Shown: piece by piece, positions 1 through 7,288 of the stretch
Position numbering within the stretch: the stretch's first letter is position 1
How the letters are laid out: the number at the start of each line of letters is the position of its first letter
From: Methanoculleus sp. UBA77
Lineage (GTDB): Archaea; Halobacteriota; Methanomicrobia; Methanomicrobiales; Methanoculleaceae
Assembly (NCBI GenBank): GCA_002499455.1
Contig: DALN01000165.1
Location: 1 to 14,048, forward strand
DNA: 14,048 nucleotides
Direction of reading: 5' to 3'
The notes under the pieces: model-generated
Database searches by the model: none
What the model was told of the DNA's origin: nothing
The model's input: only the letters and a program-made list of their open reading frames with translations
Program-made: the position numbers and the translations under genes

Positions 1-2195
1 TCGGCCGCGATCTTCTTCACGAGCCGGTCCCGTGCGGGGTCGTCGAGCATCACCTTCTGCTGGCCGAGGAGGTCGACGACCTTCTTCCTCCGGAGGTAGC
101 GGGGGAGGCCTTCGCCGCCGTTCGCGGCGATCGCGGCCCGCTGCTCCCTCACGTCATCGACGCTCACGCGGCGGTTGGCCCCGACGCCGAGGATCATATC
201 CTCGATCCCGTCCTCCGTGAGGCCCTCGGTCATCGCCACGAGGTCTTCCACCGTGGAGCCCTCAAGCGGCATGTACCGGGTGTGGATCGAGAGGATCTTC
301 TCGCGGTCGTCCCGCCCGGGCTCGCCGATGTAGACGAGCCGGTCGAACCGCCCGGGCCGGAGGAGTGCCGGGTCGACCATGTCCGGCCGGTTGGTCGCTC
401 CCATCACGACGACGCCCCGGAGTTCCTCAAGGCCGTCGATCTCGGTCAGGATCTGGTTCAAGACGCTCTCGATGACGTGCGACTCGGACCCGCCTCCGCG
501 GGCGGTGGCGAGCGCGTCCAGTTCATCGAAGAAGATGATGGACGGCGCCACCTGCCGGGCCTTCTTGAAGACCTCGCGGACCGCCCGCTCGCTCTCGCCG
601 ACCCACTTGGAGAGGAGCTGGGGACCCTTCACGGGGACGAAGTTCGCCCCGGTCTCGCTCGCGACTGCCTTCGCGATCAGGGTCTTCCCTGTTCCCGGCG
701 GACCGTAGAGAAGGACGCCCTTCGGGGGCTCGATGCCGAGCTCCTCGAACCGGTCCCGCCGGGTGAGCGGGTACTCCACCGCCTCGCGGATATCCTGCTT
801 CGCCGACTCAAGGCCGCCCACGTCTCCCCAGGCGGTGTGGGGCACCTCAAGGAGGATCTCCCGCATGGCGCTCGGCCCGACGTCGCGGAGGGCCTCGCGG
901 AAGTCCTTGCCCTGGACCTCCATCTTATCCAGGATCTCCGGGGGGATCTCCTCGGCCTCGAGGTCGATCTCGGGCAGATAGCGCCGCAGCGCCTTGATTG
1001 CCGCCTCACGGGCGAGGGCGGCGAGATCCGCACCCACAAACCCGTGGGTCTGCTGGGCGATCGAGGCGATCTCTACATCCGTTGCGAGCGGCATCCCGCG
1101 GGTGTGGATGTGGAGCACCTGGACCCGGTCGTCCTCCGGCGGGACCCCGATCTCGATCTCCCGGTCGAACCGGCCGGGCCGGCGGAGGGCGGGATCGATG
1201 GCGTCGAGCCGGTTCGTGGCCCCGATCACCACGACCTGCCCCCGCTCCTCGAGCCCGTCCATCATCGTCAGGAGCTGAGCCACAACCCGCCGCTCGACCT
1301 CCCCGGTCACCTCTTCGCGCCGGGGTGCGATCGAGTCGAGCTCGTCGATGAAGATGATCGCGGGCGCATGCTGCCGGGCGTCCTCAAAGACCTCGCGGAG
1401 CCGCTGCTCGGACTCGCCGTAGTACTTCGAGATCACCTCGGGCCCCGCGATCGATATGAAGTGGGCCCCGCTCTCGCTCGCGACCGCCTTCGCGATCAGG
1501 GTCTTCCCTGTTCCCGGCGGGCCGTAGAGGAGGACGCCCTTCGGCGGCTCGATGCCGAGCTTCCGGAAGATCTCCGGATGGCGCATGGGCAGTTCGATCG
1601 TCTCGCGGACCCTCTGCAGCTCGCCCTTCAGGCCGCCGATGTCCTCGTAGCTGATCCTCTTGACACCCTCAAACCCGGCGGCCGGCTTCTCGGAGAACTC
1701 GATCTTGGTATTCTTGGTGATGATCACCGCGTTCTCCGGCTCGACCACGACGGCCTTGAATGCGACAAGCTGGGGCTGCATGAACGGGAGCCCCGCCTGG
1801 ATCGGCACGGAATCGTTCTTCACGATCGGGAAGTCGATCAGTTTGTTGACGACGCTGCTGTAGTTGATGGGGAGCTGCTTCGGGAGGTCTTCGGGCGGGG
1901 CAAGCACGACCCTCTTTGCCTCGACCTCCTCGTCGAGCGTCTTTATCTTCACCCGGTCCCCGATGCTGGCGCCGGTGTTGAGCCGGGTAAAATTATCGAT
2001 GCGGACCTTGCCCTGGTGCCAGTCGTTCACCATGGCACGCCAGACCTTGGCCACGGTCCGGCGTTTGCCTTCGATAGCCACCAGATCCCCGGGGCTGAGC
2101 CTGAGCTGCAGCATGGTGTCGGGGTCAAGCCGTGCCTTGCCCGCCCCCTGATCCTCCGGATAAGCGCTATCTACCTTCAAGTATATTTCGGGCAT
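1..2195 (-). CDS. Cdc48/VAT-type AAA+ ATPase, C-terminus cut off by window edge
   Basis: Archaeal homologue of Cdc48/p97 (VAT). It is a hexameric cytosolic unfoldase that uses ATP to extract and unfold proteins, often for the proteasome. The 731 visible residues read as an N-terminal substrate/cofactor domain (about 1-190) followed by two AAA+ domains. D1 has Walker A GPPGTGKT at 225-232 and Walker B IIFIDELDS. D2 has Walker A GPPGTGKT at 498-505 and Walker B IIFFDELDA. Both have GATNR sensor-1 segments and RPGRFDR arginine-finger regions. The start is ATG at 2195-2193 (MPEIYLKVDSAYP). GAGG lies only 2 nt upstream, so a leaderless or very short-leader transcript is likely. Family members usually run roughly 740-810 residues, so only the tail should be missing. 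The gene is divergent from larC across 46 bp. The family call is very secure; the exact substrates cannot be read from sequence. Confidence 0.96.
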   Translation of the reverse strand, partial: MPEIYLKVDSAYPEDQGAGKARLDPDTMLQLRLSPGDLVAIEGKRRTVAKVWRAMVNDWHQGKVRIDNFTRLNTGASIGDRVKIKTLDEEVEAKRVVLAPPEDLPKQLPINYSSVVNKLIDFPIVKNDSVPIQAGLPFMQPQLVAFKAVVVEPENAVIITKNTKIEFSEKPAAGFEGVKRISYEDIGGLKGELQRVRETIELPMRHPEIFRKLGIEPPKGVLLYGPPGTGKTLIAKAVASESGAHFISIAGPEVISKYYGESEQRLREVFEDARQHAPAIIFIDELDSIAPRREEVTGEVERRVVAQLLTMMDGLEERGQVVVIGATNRLDAIDPALRRPGRFDREIEIGVPPEDDRVQVLHIHTRGMPLATDVEIASIAQQTHGFVGADLAALAREAAIKALRRYLPEIDLEAEEIPPEILDKMEVQGKDFREALRDVGPSAMREILLEVPHTAWGDVGGLESAKQDIREAVEYPLTRRDRFEELGIEPPKGVLLYGPPGTGKTLIAKAVASETGANFVPVKGPQLLSKWVGESERAVREVFKKARQVAPSIIFFDELDALATARGGGSESHVIESVLNQILTEIDGLEELRGVVVMGATNRPDMVDPALLRPGRFDRLVYIGEPGRDDREKILSIHTRYMPLEGSTVEDLVAMTEGLTEDGIEDMILGVGANRRVSVDDVREQRAAIAANGGEGLPRYLRRKKVVDLLGQQKVMLDDPARDRLVKKIAA
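653..742 (-). repeat. Intragenic repeat copy 2 (D2 Walker A region of cdc48)
   Basis: This 90-base segment matches 1472-1561 with 4 mismatches (at 666, 702, 711 and 726), at an offset of exactly 819 bases or 273 codons. Bases 667-701 are identical over 35 nt. It encodes the LGIEPPKG...GPPGTGKT...AKAVASE segment of D2, and all four differences are synonymous. Confidence 0.9.
1472..1561 (-). repeat. Intragenic repeat copy 1 (D1 Walker A region of cdc48)
   Basis: Partner of the repeat at 653-742, encoding the same residues around the D1 Walker A motif. Similarity stops abruptly on both sides: 1471 and 1562 already differ. The rest of D1 and D2 is clearly diverged at the nucleotide level. Confidence 0.9.
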
Positions 2196-2241
2196 TACCT
2201 CTAGTTCTTATATTGCCGGGATTTATATGTACTGGAGGCGC
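2196..2241. promoter_or_regulatory. Compact divergent promoter between cdc48 and larC
   Basis: Only 46 bp separate the two start codons. On the plus strand TTATAT (2208-2213) lies about 25 bp before the larC start region. On the minus strand CATATAAATCC (about 2229-2219) lies about 25 bp before the cdc48 ATG. Both fit archaeal TATA boxes with leaderless or very short-leader transcripts. GGAGG at 2234-2238 sits just 3 nt before the larC ATG. Box positions are read by eye. Confidence 0.5.
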
Positions 2242-3435
2242 ATGAACACACTTCTCTTCGACCCGTTTAACGGGGCCGCGGGCGACATGATCATCGGCTC
2301 CCTGCTCGATCTGGGGGCCGATGAAGAACTTGTTCGGGCAGCGATGCGTTCCGTCGTCGGCGAACCGACAATAGAACGGGTGGACCGTTCCGGGATCCGG
2401 GCCATCCGGGTGAGAGCGCATGCCCCGGTCGAGCACCGCACTCTCGGACAGGTGCTCGACCGGGTGGCCGGGAGCGACGCTCCCGCCCCTGCACGGGAGA
2501 TGGCCCGTCGGGTCTTCCTCAGGATACACCGGGCCGAGGAGAGCATCCATGGGCCGGGGGCGCATTTCCACGAGGTGGGTGCGGACGACGCCGTCGCCGA
2601 CGTGGTGGGGGCCTGCACCGCCCTCTACTCCCTCGACGTCGGGGGAGTCGCCGTCCGCCCGGTCGCCCTCGGGAGAGGGTTTGCGGTCGGGGCCCACGGC
2701 ACCTTCCCGGTCCCGGCTCCTGCGACCGTGGCGATCCTTGCCGGGTCGGGTCTTAAGACCGTCCCCGGCGACGAGGAGCGGGAGCTCTGCACCCCGACGG
2801 GGGCAGCCCTCCTCGCCGAGTTCTCGACCATCAGGCCCGAAGACCTCGGCGCCGCGGCCATCCGGGCGGTCGGCTACGGGGCGGGGAGCCGGGATCCGCC
2901 GGGAAGACCGAACGTCCTCCGCTCGATGCTCCTTGAAACGGAGGGGAGGGCGCACGGCGACCGTGTCGATATCCTCGAGACGAACGTCGACGACGTCACC
3001 GGGGAGGCGCTCGCCTACACGATCGGCCGGCTGATGGAGGAAGGGGCACGGGACGCAAGCGCCATCCCGGTGGTGATGAAGAAGGGCCGGAGCGGCCACC
3101 TCGTCCGGGTCGTCTGCCGCCCCGACGTGACCGATCGCCTCGTCGGCGTGATGGCCGCCGAGCTCGGCACGCTCGGCATCCGGTGCATCCCGATGGTCCA
3201 CCGGGCTGTCGCCGAACGGACGATCGAGCCGGTCACGGTGACCCTCCGGGGCCGGGACCTCACCGTCGACGTCAAATGCGGCTGGTCCGGGGGGAAGATC
3301 ACCTCCTTCAAGGCGGAGTACGAGCAGGCGGCGGCCTCTGCCCGCGACCTCGGCATCCCGCTCCGGGAGGTCGCCGGGGCGGTCGAAGCGGCTGCACGGG
3401 CAGAGTTCATCGAGCGGGGTGTGCTCGAACCATGA
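2242..3435 (+). CDS. larC: Nickel-pincer cofactor nickel chelatase LarC (DUF111)
   Basis: LarC inserts nickel into pyridinium-3,5-bisthiocarboxylic acid mononucleotide to form the nickel-pincer cofactor first described for lactate racemase. The 397-residue product opens with the family hallmark FDPFNGAAGDM and carries the HFHEVGADDAVADVVG signature and the PVPAPAT segment. In the C-terminal half are ETNVDDVTGE, VVMKKGRSG and the basic KCGWSGGKITSFKAEYE stretch. I chose ATG 2242 over ATG 2227 because the family begins directly at this MNTLLFDPF segment and GGAGG precedes it. The upstream ATG lies inside a TATA-like run. Some bacteria make LarC by programmed frameshifting between larC1 and larC2; here it is one uninterrupted frame. 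Its stop overlaps the radB start (ATGA). Which methanogen enzyme uses the cofactor is unknown from this window. Confidence 0.93.
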   Translation: MNTLLFDPFNGAAGDMIIGSLLDLGADEELVRAAMRSVVGEPTIERVDRSGIRAIRVRAHAPVEHRTLGQVLDRVAGSDAPAPAREMARRVFLRIHRAEESIHGPGAHFHEVGADDAVADVVGACTALYSLDVGGVAVRPVALGRGFAVGAHGTFPVPAPATVAILAGSGLKTVPGDEERELCTPTGAALLAEFSTIRPEDLGAAAIRAVGYGAGSRDPPGRPNVLRSMLLETEGRAHGDRVDILETNVDDVTGEALAYTIGRLMEEGARDASAIPVVMKKGRSGHLVRVVCRPDVTDRLVGVMAAELGTLGIRCIPMVHRAVAERTIEPVTVTLRGRDLTVDVKCGWSGGKITSFKAEYEQAAASARDLGIPLREVAGAVEAAARAEFIERGVLEP

Positions 3436-4112
3436 AGCCGGACCGGGTCAGCACGGGGAATCCGGCCCTCGACGACCTGCTGGGCGGCGGGCTCGAGCGG
3501 CGGACGATCACCCAGATCTACGGCGAGCCCGCGAGCGGCAAGAGCACCCTCTGCCTGATGGCGACGGTCGCCTCCCTCCGGGCCGGGAACTCGGTCGTCT
3601 ACATCGACACCGAGGGCTTCTCGGTCGAGCGGTTCACCCAGGTCGCCGGGGGGCATGCCGCGGAGTTCGCGGACCGGCTCTACCTCTTTGAGCCGCTCGA
3701 CTTCGCCCAGCAGGGGACGATGCTCGCCGACGCGGAGGGGCTGCTCAGGAAGCGGGACGGGGCTCCCGTCGACCTCATCGTGATGGACTCGGCGACCGCC
3801 CTCTACCGGACCGAGCTCGACCTCGGAAGGGAAGCACTGCGGCGGCTCTCGCACCACATGATCAAACTCCTCGGCCTCGCGAAGAAGTATGACATCCCGG
3901 CGCTGATCACCAACCAGATCTACATGGATGTGGAGCGGGACCGGGTCGCGGGGCTCGGCGGGACGGCGCTCGAGCACCTCTCGAAAGCCATCATCAGGCT
4001 CGAAAAGAAGGATAACGGCGTCCGGCGGGCGATGCTCCGGAAGCACCGGTCCCGGCCGGAAGGCCTCTCGTTTGAATTTGTGATCACGGAAGACGGGATC
4101 AGAGCGGTATAA
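3432..4112 (+). CDS. radB: DNA repair and recombination protein RadB
   Basis: RadB is the euryarchaeal RecA/RadA-family paralog thought to assist the RadA recombinase in homologous recombination. The 226-residue product is only the ATPase core, with no N-terminal helix-hairpin-helix domain; this distinguishes RadB from RadA (about 320 aa). Walker A is GEPASGKST (31-39) and Walker B is LIVMD (115-119). The ALITNQIY segment follows and RRAMLRKHRSRPEG lies near the C-terminus, as in RadB. ATG 3432 overlaps the larC stop by ATGA, which suggests translational coupling in one transcript. A GGGGTG about 9 nt upstream may serve as ribosome-binding site. Its 3' end overlaps the convergent dapF by 14 bp. 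Confidence 0.94.
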   Translation: MKPDRVSTGNPALDDLLGGGLERRTITQIYGEPASGKSTLCLMATVASLRAGNSVVYIDTEGFSVERFTQVAGGHAAEFADRLYLFEPLDFAQQGTMLADAEGLLRKRDGAPVDLIVMDSATALYRTELDLGREALRRLSHHMIKLLGLAKKYDIPALITNQIYMDVERDRVAGLGGTALEHLSKAIIRLEKKDNGVRRAMLRKHRSRPEGLSFEFVITEDGIRAV

Positions 4113-4917
4113 CGCCGCTATAGACCGTCTCGGCGGGGCCTTCCATCGTGACGGCCTCGCCGAAGCGGATGACGAGCGGGCCGCCTTTCGTCTCGACCCT
4201 CACCGCATCCCCGGCTTTTCCGAGGTGGCGGGCGACCGCGGCGGACGCCGTGGCGCCGGTGCCGCAGCTGAACGTCTCGTCCTCGACGCCGCGCTCGAAC
4301 GTCCGTATCCGGAGCGTGCCGTCGCCGGCGGTCTCGACGAAGTTGACGTTCGCGCCCTCGGGGAAGGAGGGGTGGTTCCGGATCGCCGGGCCGGCGGTGG
4401 CGATATCGACGGCGCCGATCTCGTTGACGAAGACGACCGCGTGGGGGACCCCGGTGTTTGCGGCGTAGACGGTGAAGCCCCGGATCTCTTCCTTATACTC
4501 GCCGTTCCCGACGGCCGGGATGCCGCTCCGGTCGAACCTGGGCGTCGGCATCGTGATCGTCGCGGTGAACTCGTCCTCCGCGTAGCCCATCGTCACCGGG
4601 ACAATCCCGGCCCCGGTCTCGACCGAGCAGGACTCCTTGACGTAGCCGGCGTCGTAGGCGTACTTCGCGAGGCACCGGATGCCGTTCCCGCACATCGCGG
4701 CCTCGCTCTCGTCGGGCTGCAAGAGCCGCATCCGGATGTCGGCCGCCTCAGACGCCTGGAGGAAGAGGACCCCGTCGGCGCCGATGCCGAACCTGCGGTC
4801 GCAGTAGATTGCCGCAAACCCGGCCTTCATCTCCTCGGGAATGACCTCCTTCTGGAATTCGTCGATCAGGATGAAGTCGTTGCCGTTTCCCTGCAGTTTG
4901 GTGAACGTGATCTCCAT
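4099..4917 (-). CDS. dapF: Diaminopimelate epimerase
   Basis: Converts LL- to meso-diaminopimelate, the penultimate step of lysine synthesis by the DAP route, in the cytosol without cofactor. The 272-residue product has the N-terminal KLQGNGNDF motif and FGIGADG. The first catalytic cysteine is Cys76 in MCGNGIRC and the second is near Cys218 in SCGTGATAS, with the substrate-binding FERG and GGPL segments. Length is normal. ATG 4917 is preceded by AGGAGAGG about 9 nt upstream. The residue before the first active-site loop is unusual: QPDESEA replaces the common NADGSEA, and NTGVPH replaces GNPH. The two catalytic cysteines are intact, so I expect activity. The neighbours do not include other lysine genes. 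Confidence 0.94.
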   Translation of the reverse strand: MEITFTKLQGNGNDFILIDEFQKEVIPEEMKAGFAAIYCDRRFGIGADGVLFLQASEAADIRMRLLQPDESEAAMCGNGIRCLAKYAYDAGYVKESCSVETGAGIVPVTMGYAEDEFTATITMPTPRFDRSGIPAVGNGEYKEEIRGFTVYAANTGVPHAVVFVNEIGAVDIATAGPAIRNHPSFPEGANVNFVETAGDGTLRIRTFERGVEDETFSCGTGATASAAVARHLGKAGDAVRVETKGGPLVIRFGEAVTMEGPAETVYSGVIPL

Positions 4918-4925
4918 GGTGTTGC

Positions 4926-4961
4926 CTCTCCTGTGTATGTTAGAAGCGGCGGGAGATAAAC
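4926..4961 (-). promoter_or_regulatory. Putative dapF promoter and ribosome-binding site
   Basis: On the minus strand TTTATCTCC (about 4960-4952) is a plausible TATA element. It is followed by AGGAGAGG (about 4933-4926), 8-9 nt before the dapF ATG. The predicted transcript would have a leader of about 15-20 nt. Confidence 0.4.
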
Positions 4962-4994
4962 CGTGGGGGTTCGTGGGGGATGCGGGGCCGGGGC

Positions 4995-5558
4995 TCAGGC
5001 CCTCCTCATGGGTGCACCGCACAGGCGCATCCACCAGGGAGAATCCATTTGAGGACCCAGAACCAGCTCCGGCGGGGAGATGAAGACCGTGAACTTCACC
5101 GGAATATCTTCAATCCCCATCTCCCCTGCCCGCTCATCGAGCATCGCATACACCGCTTCTATCGAGGAGACGTTCTCCGGCGGGGGCGGGCCGTTCCAGA
5201 TGCTCACCCGGAGATACCCGTCGACGTCGTGGCCGAAACCGATGAGAGACCCGTTGGGATAGAGGTAGCGTTCCCGTATCAGACTCTCTGTGGCGGTAGT
5301 GAAGTTCGAAAGCGGTACGCCTTTTCCGCCCTTCGAGGACGGGAGCCCTCCGAGCGTGATGGTGATGGGCTCCTGCCTGTTCAGGCCGGCTTTGAGGTGC
5401 TCGACAATCTTCAGGTTGATGAGAGCCGGTTGGGAGGACTGAAGTTTCGCGGCGGACGCTGCCGGCCCCTGATCACGCAGACCTTCGGAGAGGCACAGTC
5501 CTGCGGAGAGGGTAACCGCAAGGCCGAACAACAGTATTGGGACCGAGAATTTACTCAT
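4995..5558 (-). CDS. Secreted or membrane-tethered protein of unknown function
   Basis: I do not recognise a named family. The 187-residue product (from ATG 5558) begins with a basic residue, then a hydrophobic stretch (about 5-22) typical of a signal peptide or anchor. No canonical lipobox is visible. Three N-X-S/T sequons (NFT, NGS, NVS) fit an extracytoplasmic, possibly glycosylated protein. The C-terminal half has a GFGHDVDGYLRVSIWNG segment, then a helix-like stretch and GIEDIPVKFTVF, suggesting a small alpha/beta domain. An in-frame ATG at 5564 would add two residues. I prefer 5558 because GAGGG then lies 9 nt upstream rather than 3. It is on the same strand as dapF but lies upstream of it, 77 bp away, and appears functionally unrelated. 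Confidence 0.72.
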   Translation of the reverse strand: MSKFSVPILLFGLAVTLSAGLCLSEGLRDQGPAASAAKLQSSQPALINLKIVEHLKAGLNRQEPITITLGGLPSSKGGKGVPLSNFTTATESLIRERYLYPNGSLIGFGHDVDGYLRVSIWNGPPPPENVSSIEAVYAMLDERAGEMGIEDIPVKFTVFISPPELVLGPQMDSPWWMRLCGAPMRRA

Positions 5559-5624
5559 GTTCATGCACCCTCAATCCTGCGGGCGCCGCCTGCGGCATCC
5601 ATGATTGAAAACTCAACGTTCTCC

Positions 5625-5640
5625 TATATCCCTTTTCTGT
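5625..5640 (-). promoter_or_regulatory. Putative promoter of the 4995-5558 gene
   Basis: Read on the minus strand this is AGAAAAGGGATATAGG, a purine-rich BRE-like segment followed by an ATATAG TATA core. A transcript starting about 25 bp downstream (near 5600) would have a leader of roughly 40 nt. Confidence 0.45.
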
Positions 5641-5925
5641 CACGATCATCTACACGTCGAGACGTTCAATACATATGACTCTGAAATCCGTTGCAGCCGT
5701 CAAGGACCTGTGCTGAAATGGCCGAACGAGAACCGGGGCGCCGATTCCGGAAAGGGCTCTCTGATTCATGGCGTCTCGTGATGTGTGCGGTTCAACGCTG
5801 CGCGCAGGCTGTCCCGGCACGTCGATACTGCACCCGTTTCTTCAGGTATGGTTACTCCGGGCGCAATGCGGTTGTGATGGTTTTTCGGGCAAGTTCGTCT
5901 CCGGGAATAGGTGGGGGCAGAGACG

Positions 5926-5972
5926 AGAATAAAATTGGTGTTTGTGCTATAAAATTCATAAAATCTGGAATA
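5926..5972 (+). promoter_or_regulatory. AT-rich promoter-like patch
   Basis: This is the most AT-rich stretch of the spacer, containing ATAAAAT, TATAAAATTC and ATAAAATC in close succession (TATAAAA at about 5950-5956). A plus-strand transcript would start near 5975-5980, ahead of the foldable region and some 370 nt before the regulator gene at 6352. The minus strand also offers TTTTATAG and TTTTATTC, so direction is uncertain. Confidence 0.35.
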
Positions 5973-6122
5973 CGACATTGAGGTATCAGAAAAGAGAAGA
6001 TACATGGCCCTTGCCCTGCTGTCGGCCATTACTCCCTTTGCTGTGCCCCGGTGTCGGCAACTGAAGGCCGAGCCGGGTACCCGCCCTCCGGCGTCGGACA
6101 ATTCCGGTAACTCCCCTGCGGT

Positions 6123-6230
6123 TGTGCGACAGCATCGGTCAGGGTGAGACTAACAGGCACCAGTCCATGTTGGAAGCGGTGTCGCACATCCCGGGTGTAC
6201 CGGGGACTGAGCCCCAACCCGGATGTCGAC
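6123..6230 (+). promoter_or_regulatory. Candidate switch-like RNA structure (two competing stems)
   Basis: Bases 6181-6230 fold as a long hairpin. 6181-6184 pairs with 6227-6230, 6186-6191 with 6221-6226, and 6193-6196 with 6217-6220, with single bulged C at 6185 and 6192. An inner GGGG/CCCC stem (6202-6205 with 6212-6215) closes a 6-nt loop. The 5' arm is also part of 6180-6188 (TGTCGCACA), which is exactly complementary over 9 bases to 6123-6131 (TGTGCGACA). The two pairings exclude each other, as in attenuators or riboswitches. The same inverted repeats could instead be a DNA operator. The segment lies upstream of the membrane-anchored regulator. Pairings are seen directly; function is inferred. 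Confidence 0.35.
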
Positions 6231-6351
6231 CATACGCCCTTCCGGGGAGTAAGCTCGGCACGTTCCGCGACGATAGCAAAGACAAATAACAGGATTCATA
6301 TCGACATTGACCCGGATAGCAATTATGTGGAACCAGGAGCCCGGACATTCG

Positions 6352-7197
6352 ATGTATACGGCGAGCGGGTGCTGTTCCAGGGACCATACACGCTCAACAT
6401 TTATCTGCGCTGGACCGGGCAGACTTCTCCGGTTACTCGCCCTCTCGATCCTCGTTCTGGTGCTGCTGGTAGCGGTTGCCGATGCCGCCGAATACACGGT
6501 CCGGCCATCGAGAAACGTCGGGCAAGAACCCGGCATATCCGCATCCGGCGAGAGGGTTCAGGAACTCGACCCGATCCCGCTCTGGCTCGTCCTGCTGCTG
6601 TGCGTGTTTCCCCAGTTGACGGCGGCCCCGATCGAGACCCTTCTCCCCCTGAAGGCCGTCGGCTACCTCGGGTACAAACGAATCTGCAGAAAGAATGTTC
6701 TGGACTGTCCGCGGAGGCTTGAGATTCTACGCTTCATCAAGGCAAACCCGGGGTTGCACTTCAGGGAATTGCTGAGGGAGATGTCGCTGACGAGAGGGAC
6801 ACTTGGTTACCATGTGGAAAGGCTGGAGTCCGCAGGCCTGTTGAAGGCGATCAAGAGCAGGGGGAGATGCCATTATTTCGCCACAGGTTCGCCGTACTCT
6901 GCTAAGAAAGAGGCTCTTATCATTGCCATGGGTAATGACACCCTGCGGGGAATTATAACACAGATCCTCCTGAATCAAGGTGCACGCACCGAAAAGCTCG
7001 CCGAAGAGTCCGGTCTGTCCAAAGCCACGGTTTATACGCACGTAAAATATCTGGAACACCTGGATATCGTAACATCCGAGAGGGAGGGGCGGTATGTGCG
7101 GTATACTCTCACCGACGACTCCTCTCGAATACTGGCGGAGTATGCGCATAACCGCAGTCCCGAACCCGCAGGGATTCCGGCGGAACATGCTGTATGA
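6352..7197 (+). CDS. Membrane-anchored transcription regulator with two winged-helix domains
   Basis: From ATG 6352 the product is 281 residues. A leucine-rich segment (about 28-45) and a second one (about 77-92, LWLVLLLCVFPQL) predict two membrane spans with a short external loop of about 30 residues between them. Two tandem winged helix-turn-helix domains should then face the cytoplasm. The first runs from about 121 (RRLEILRFI, HFRELLREMSLTRGTLGYHVERLESAGLL, a MarR/ArsR-like pattern). The second runs from about 182 (LAEESGLSKATVYTHVKYLEHLDIV, then wing RYVRYTLT). Such membrane-bound wHTH proteins are common in Methanomicrobia but poorly characterised; the ligand or signal is unknown. The start is uncertain: ATG 6325 is in frame, and AGGAG lies 12 nt before 6352. 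The N-terminus before residue 24 looks atypical. It is flanked by two secreted proteins that might be its targets or partners (inference). Confidence 0.82.
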   Translation: MYTASGCCSRDHTRSTFICAGPGRLLRLLALSILVLVLLVAVADAAEYTVRPSRNVGQEPGISASGERVQELDPIPLWLVLLLCVFPQLTAAPIETLLPLKAVGYLGYKRICRKNVLDCPRRLEILRFIKANPGLHFRELLREMSLTRGTLGYHVERLESAGLLKAIKSRGRCHYFATGSPYSAKKEALIIAMGNDTLRGIITQILLNQGARTEKLAEESGLSKATVYTHVKYLEHLDIVTSEREGRYVRYTLTDDSSRILAEYAHNRSPEPAGIPAEHAV

Positions 7198-7288
7198 TTC
7201 AGTCTCGCGGGGATGACTGCTCGTTCCGCCTGAAGAGTACGAGCGGTGTGTCTTCGCCGCAATGGATCTTTTACCCCGATCGCCGGAA

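Larger units (their letters stand above)
5565..6351. other. Long spacer without a supported protein gene
   Basis: Several open frames cross this interval on both strands, but none has a good ribosome-binding site, a recognisable motif or a protein-like composition. The most gene-like is a 47-codon frame at 6004-6147 (MALALLSAITPFAVP...), whose upstream region offers only weak AGAGAAG. The spacer holds a minus-strand promoter at its left end, an AT-rich patch around 5926-5972 and the foldable segment 6123-6230. No transposase or tRNA remnant is evident. Confidence 0.6.

Noticed and set aside
282..2204. 640-codon plus-strand open frame
   Set aside because: It is antisense to cdc48. Its internal repetition mirrors the D1/D2 duplication, its composition is typical of GC-rich antisense frames, and it has no recognisable domain.
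2167..3201. 344-codon minus-strand open frame overlapping larC
   Set aside because: larC is unmistakable on the other strand; this frame has no domain and no ribosome-binding site.
4225..4959. 244-codon plus-strand open frame
   Set aside because: Antisense to dapF, whose catalytic motifs are clear.
5691..5981. 96-codon plus-strand open frame in the long spacer
   Set aside because: No ribosome-binding site, no motif, low-quality composition; it ends inside the AT-rich promoter-like patch.
5766..6101. 111-codon minus-strand open frame in the long spacer
   Set aside because: No ribosome-binding site or recognisable feature; conservation would be needed to revive it.
6004..6147. 47-codon plus-strand frame with a signal-like start
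   Set aside because: Hydrophobic N-terminus and position after a TATA-like patch are suggestive, but the ribosome-binding site is weak and the rest looks random.
6144..6722. 192-codon plus-strand frame overlapping the regulator
   Set aside because: It crosses the foldable region and the regulator's membrane segment in another frame; no motif, and the winged-helix frame explains the region.
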